A stretch of DNA of 6,643 nucleotides from the NCBI GenBank assembly GCA_020444775.1, contig JAGRHX010001177.1:1-6643 (forward strand), in the 5' to 3' direction. The position numbers and the translations under genes were made by a program. Under the pieces are notes generated by a model. That model was given only the letters and a program-made list of their open reading frames with translations. It was not told where the DNA came from and searched no databases. This document shows, piece by piece, positions 6,571 through 6,643 of the stretch (within the stretch, counting starts at the first letter, position 1; each line of letters begins with the position of its first letter). Origin of the DNA: Gammaproteobacteria bacterium (lineage in GTDB: Bacteria; Pseudomonadota; Gammaproteobacteria; HK1).

Positions 6571-6643
6571 ATCAACGCGCGCTCGACGAGATCCGGCTAC
6601 AGGTCATGTGGAACCGCCTCATCTCGGTGGTCGAGGAGCAGGC
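6567..6643 (+). CDS. hyuB: Hydantoinase B/oxoprolinase family subunit (HyuB-like), N-terminal fragment
   Basis: Only the first 25 complete codons are inside the window, and the gene continues past the right edge. From the GTG the protein reads MNQRALDEIRLQVMWNRLIS and goes on VVEEQ. The segment IRLQVMWNRLISVVEEQ is the hallmark N-terminus of the HyuB/oxoprolinase alpha-type family. This subunit partners HyuA and carries the part of the active site that completes the ATP-dependent reaction. Its position after the A gene on the same strand, with its own good ribosome site, fits the standard A-B order. The short length limits certainty about the subtype but not the family. Confidence 0.85.
   Translation, partial: MNQRALDEIRLQVMWNRLISVVEEQ

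Overview
This is a GC-rich proteobacterial chromosomal segment. The YbiO-type channel and the codon bias suggest a gamma- or alphaproteobacterium, but there is no rRNA or other marker to place it further. I see no mobile element, tRNA, rRNA or CRISPR array. The window has two divergent transcription units separated by an intergenic region of about 380 bases.

Left unit (minus strand, read right to left, 3963 to 1): three genes probably in one operon. The first encodes a membrane-anchored protein with two zinc ribbons, from a conserved family of unknown function. After an 84-base gap comes a 429-residue protein joining a histidine-bearing multi-pass membrane domain, a Gly/Tyr-rich repetitive linker and a C-terminal [2Fe-2S] ferredoxin. 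This membrane-plus-ferredoxin layout resembles the sensory half of some redox-controlled class III adenylate cyclases, but no cyclase domain follows. Its last 13 bases overlap the TTG start of the third gene. That gene encodes an MscS-superfamily (YbiO-like) channel with a signal peptide and seven candidate membrane helices, and it runs off the left edge before its pore domain. All three products are predicted to be at the membrane.

Intergenic region (3964-4342): no convincing gene. It holds a perfect 12-bp inverted repeat with an 8-base spacer directly upstream of a TATGAT hexamer, a 14-bp perfect palindrome, and three copies of ATGCRGA in the leader of the right-hand operon. These are candidate control elements.

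Right unit (plus strand, 4343 to the right edge): a complete hydantoinase A/oxoprolinase-type ATPase subunit gene (hyuA-like) followed by the first 26 codons of its hydantoinase B partner. The two subunits together would form an ATP-dependent amide-ring-opening or carboxylating enzyme. The substrate cannot be told from the sequence. The 124-base gap between them is spanned exactly by a 42-codon open frame that overlaps the stop of the first gene and the start of the second.
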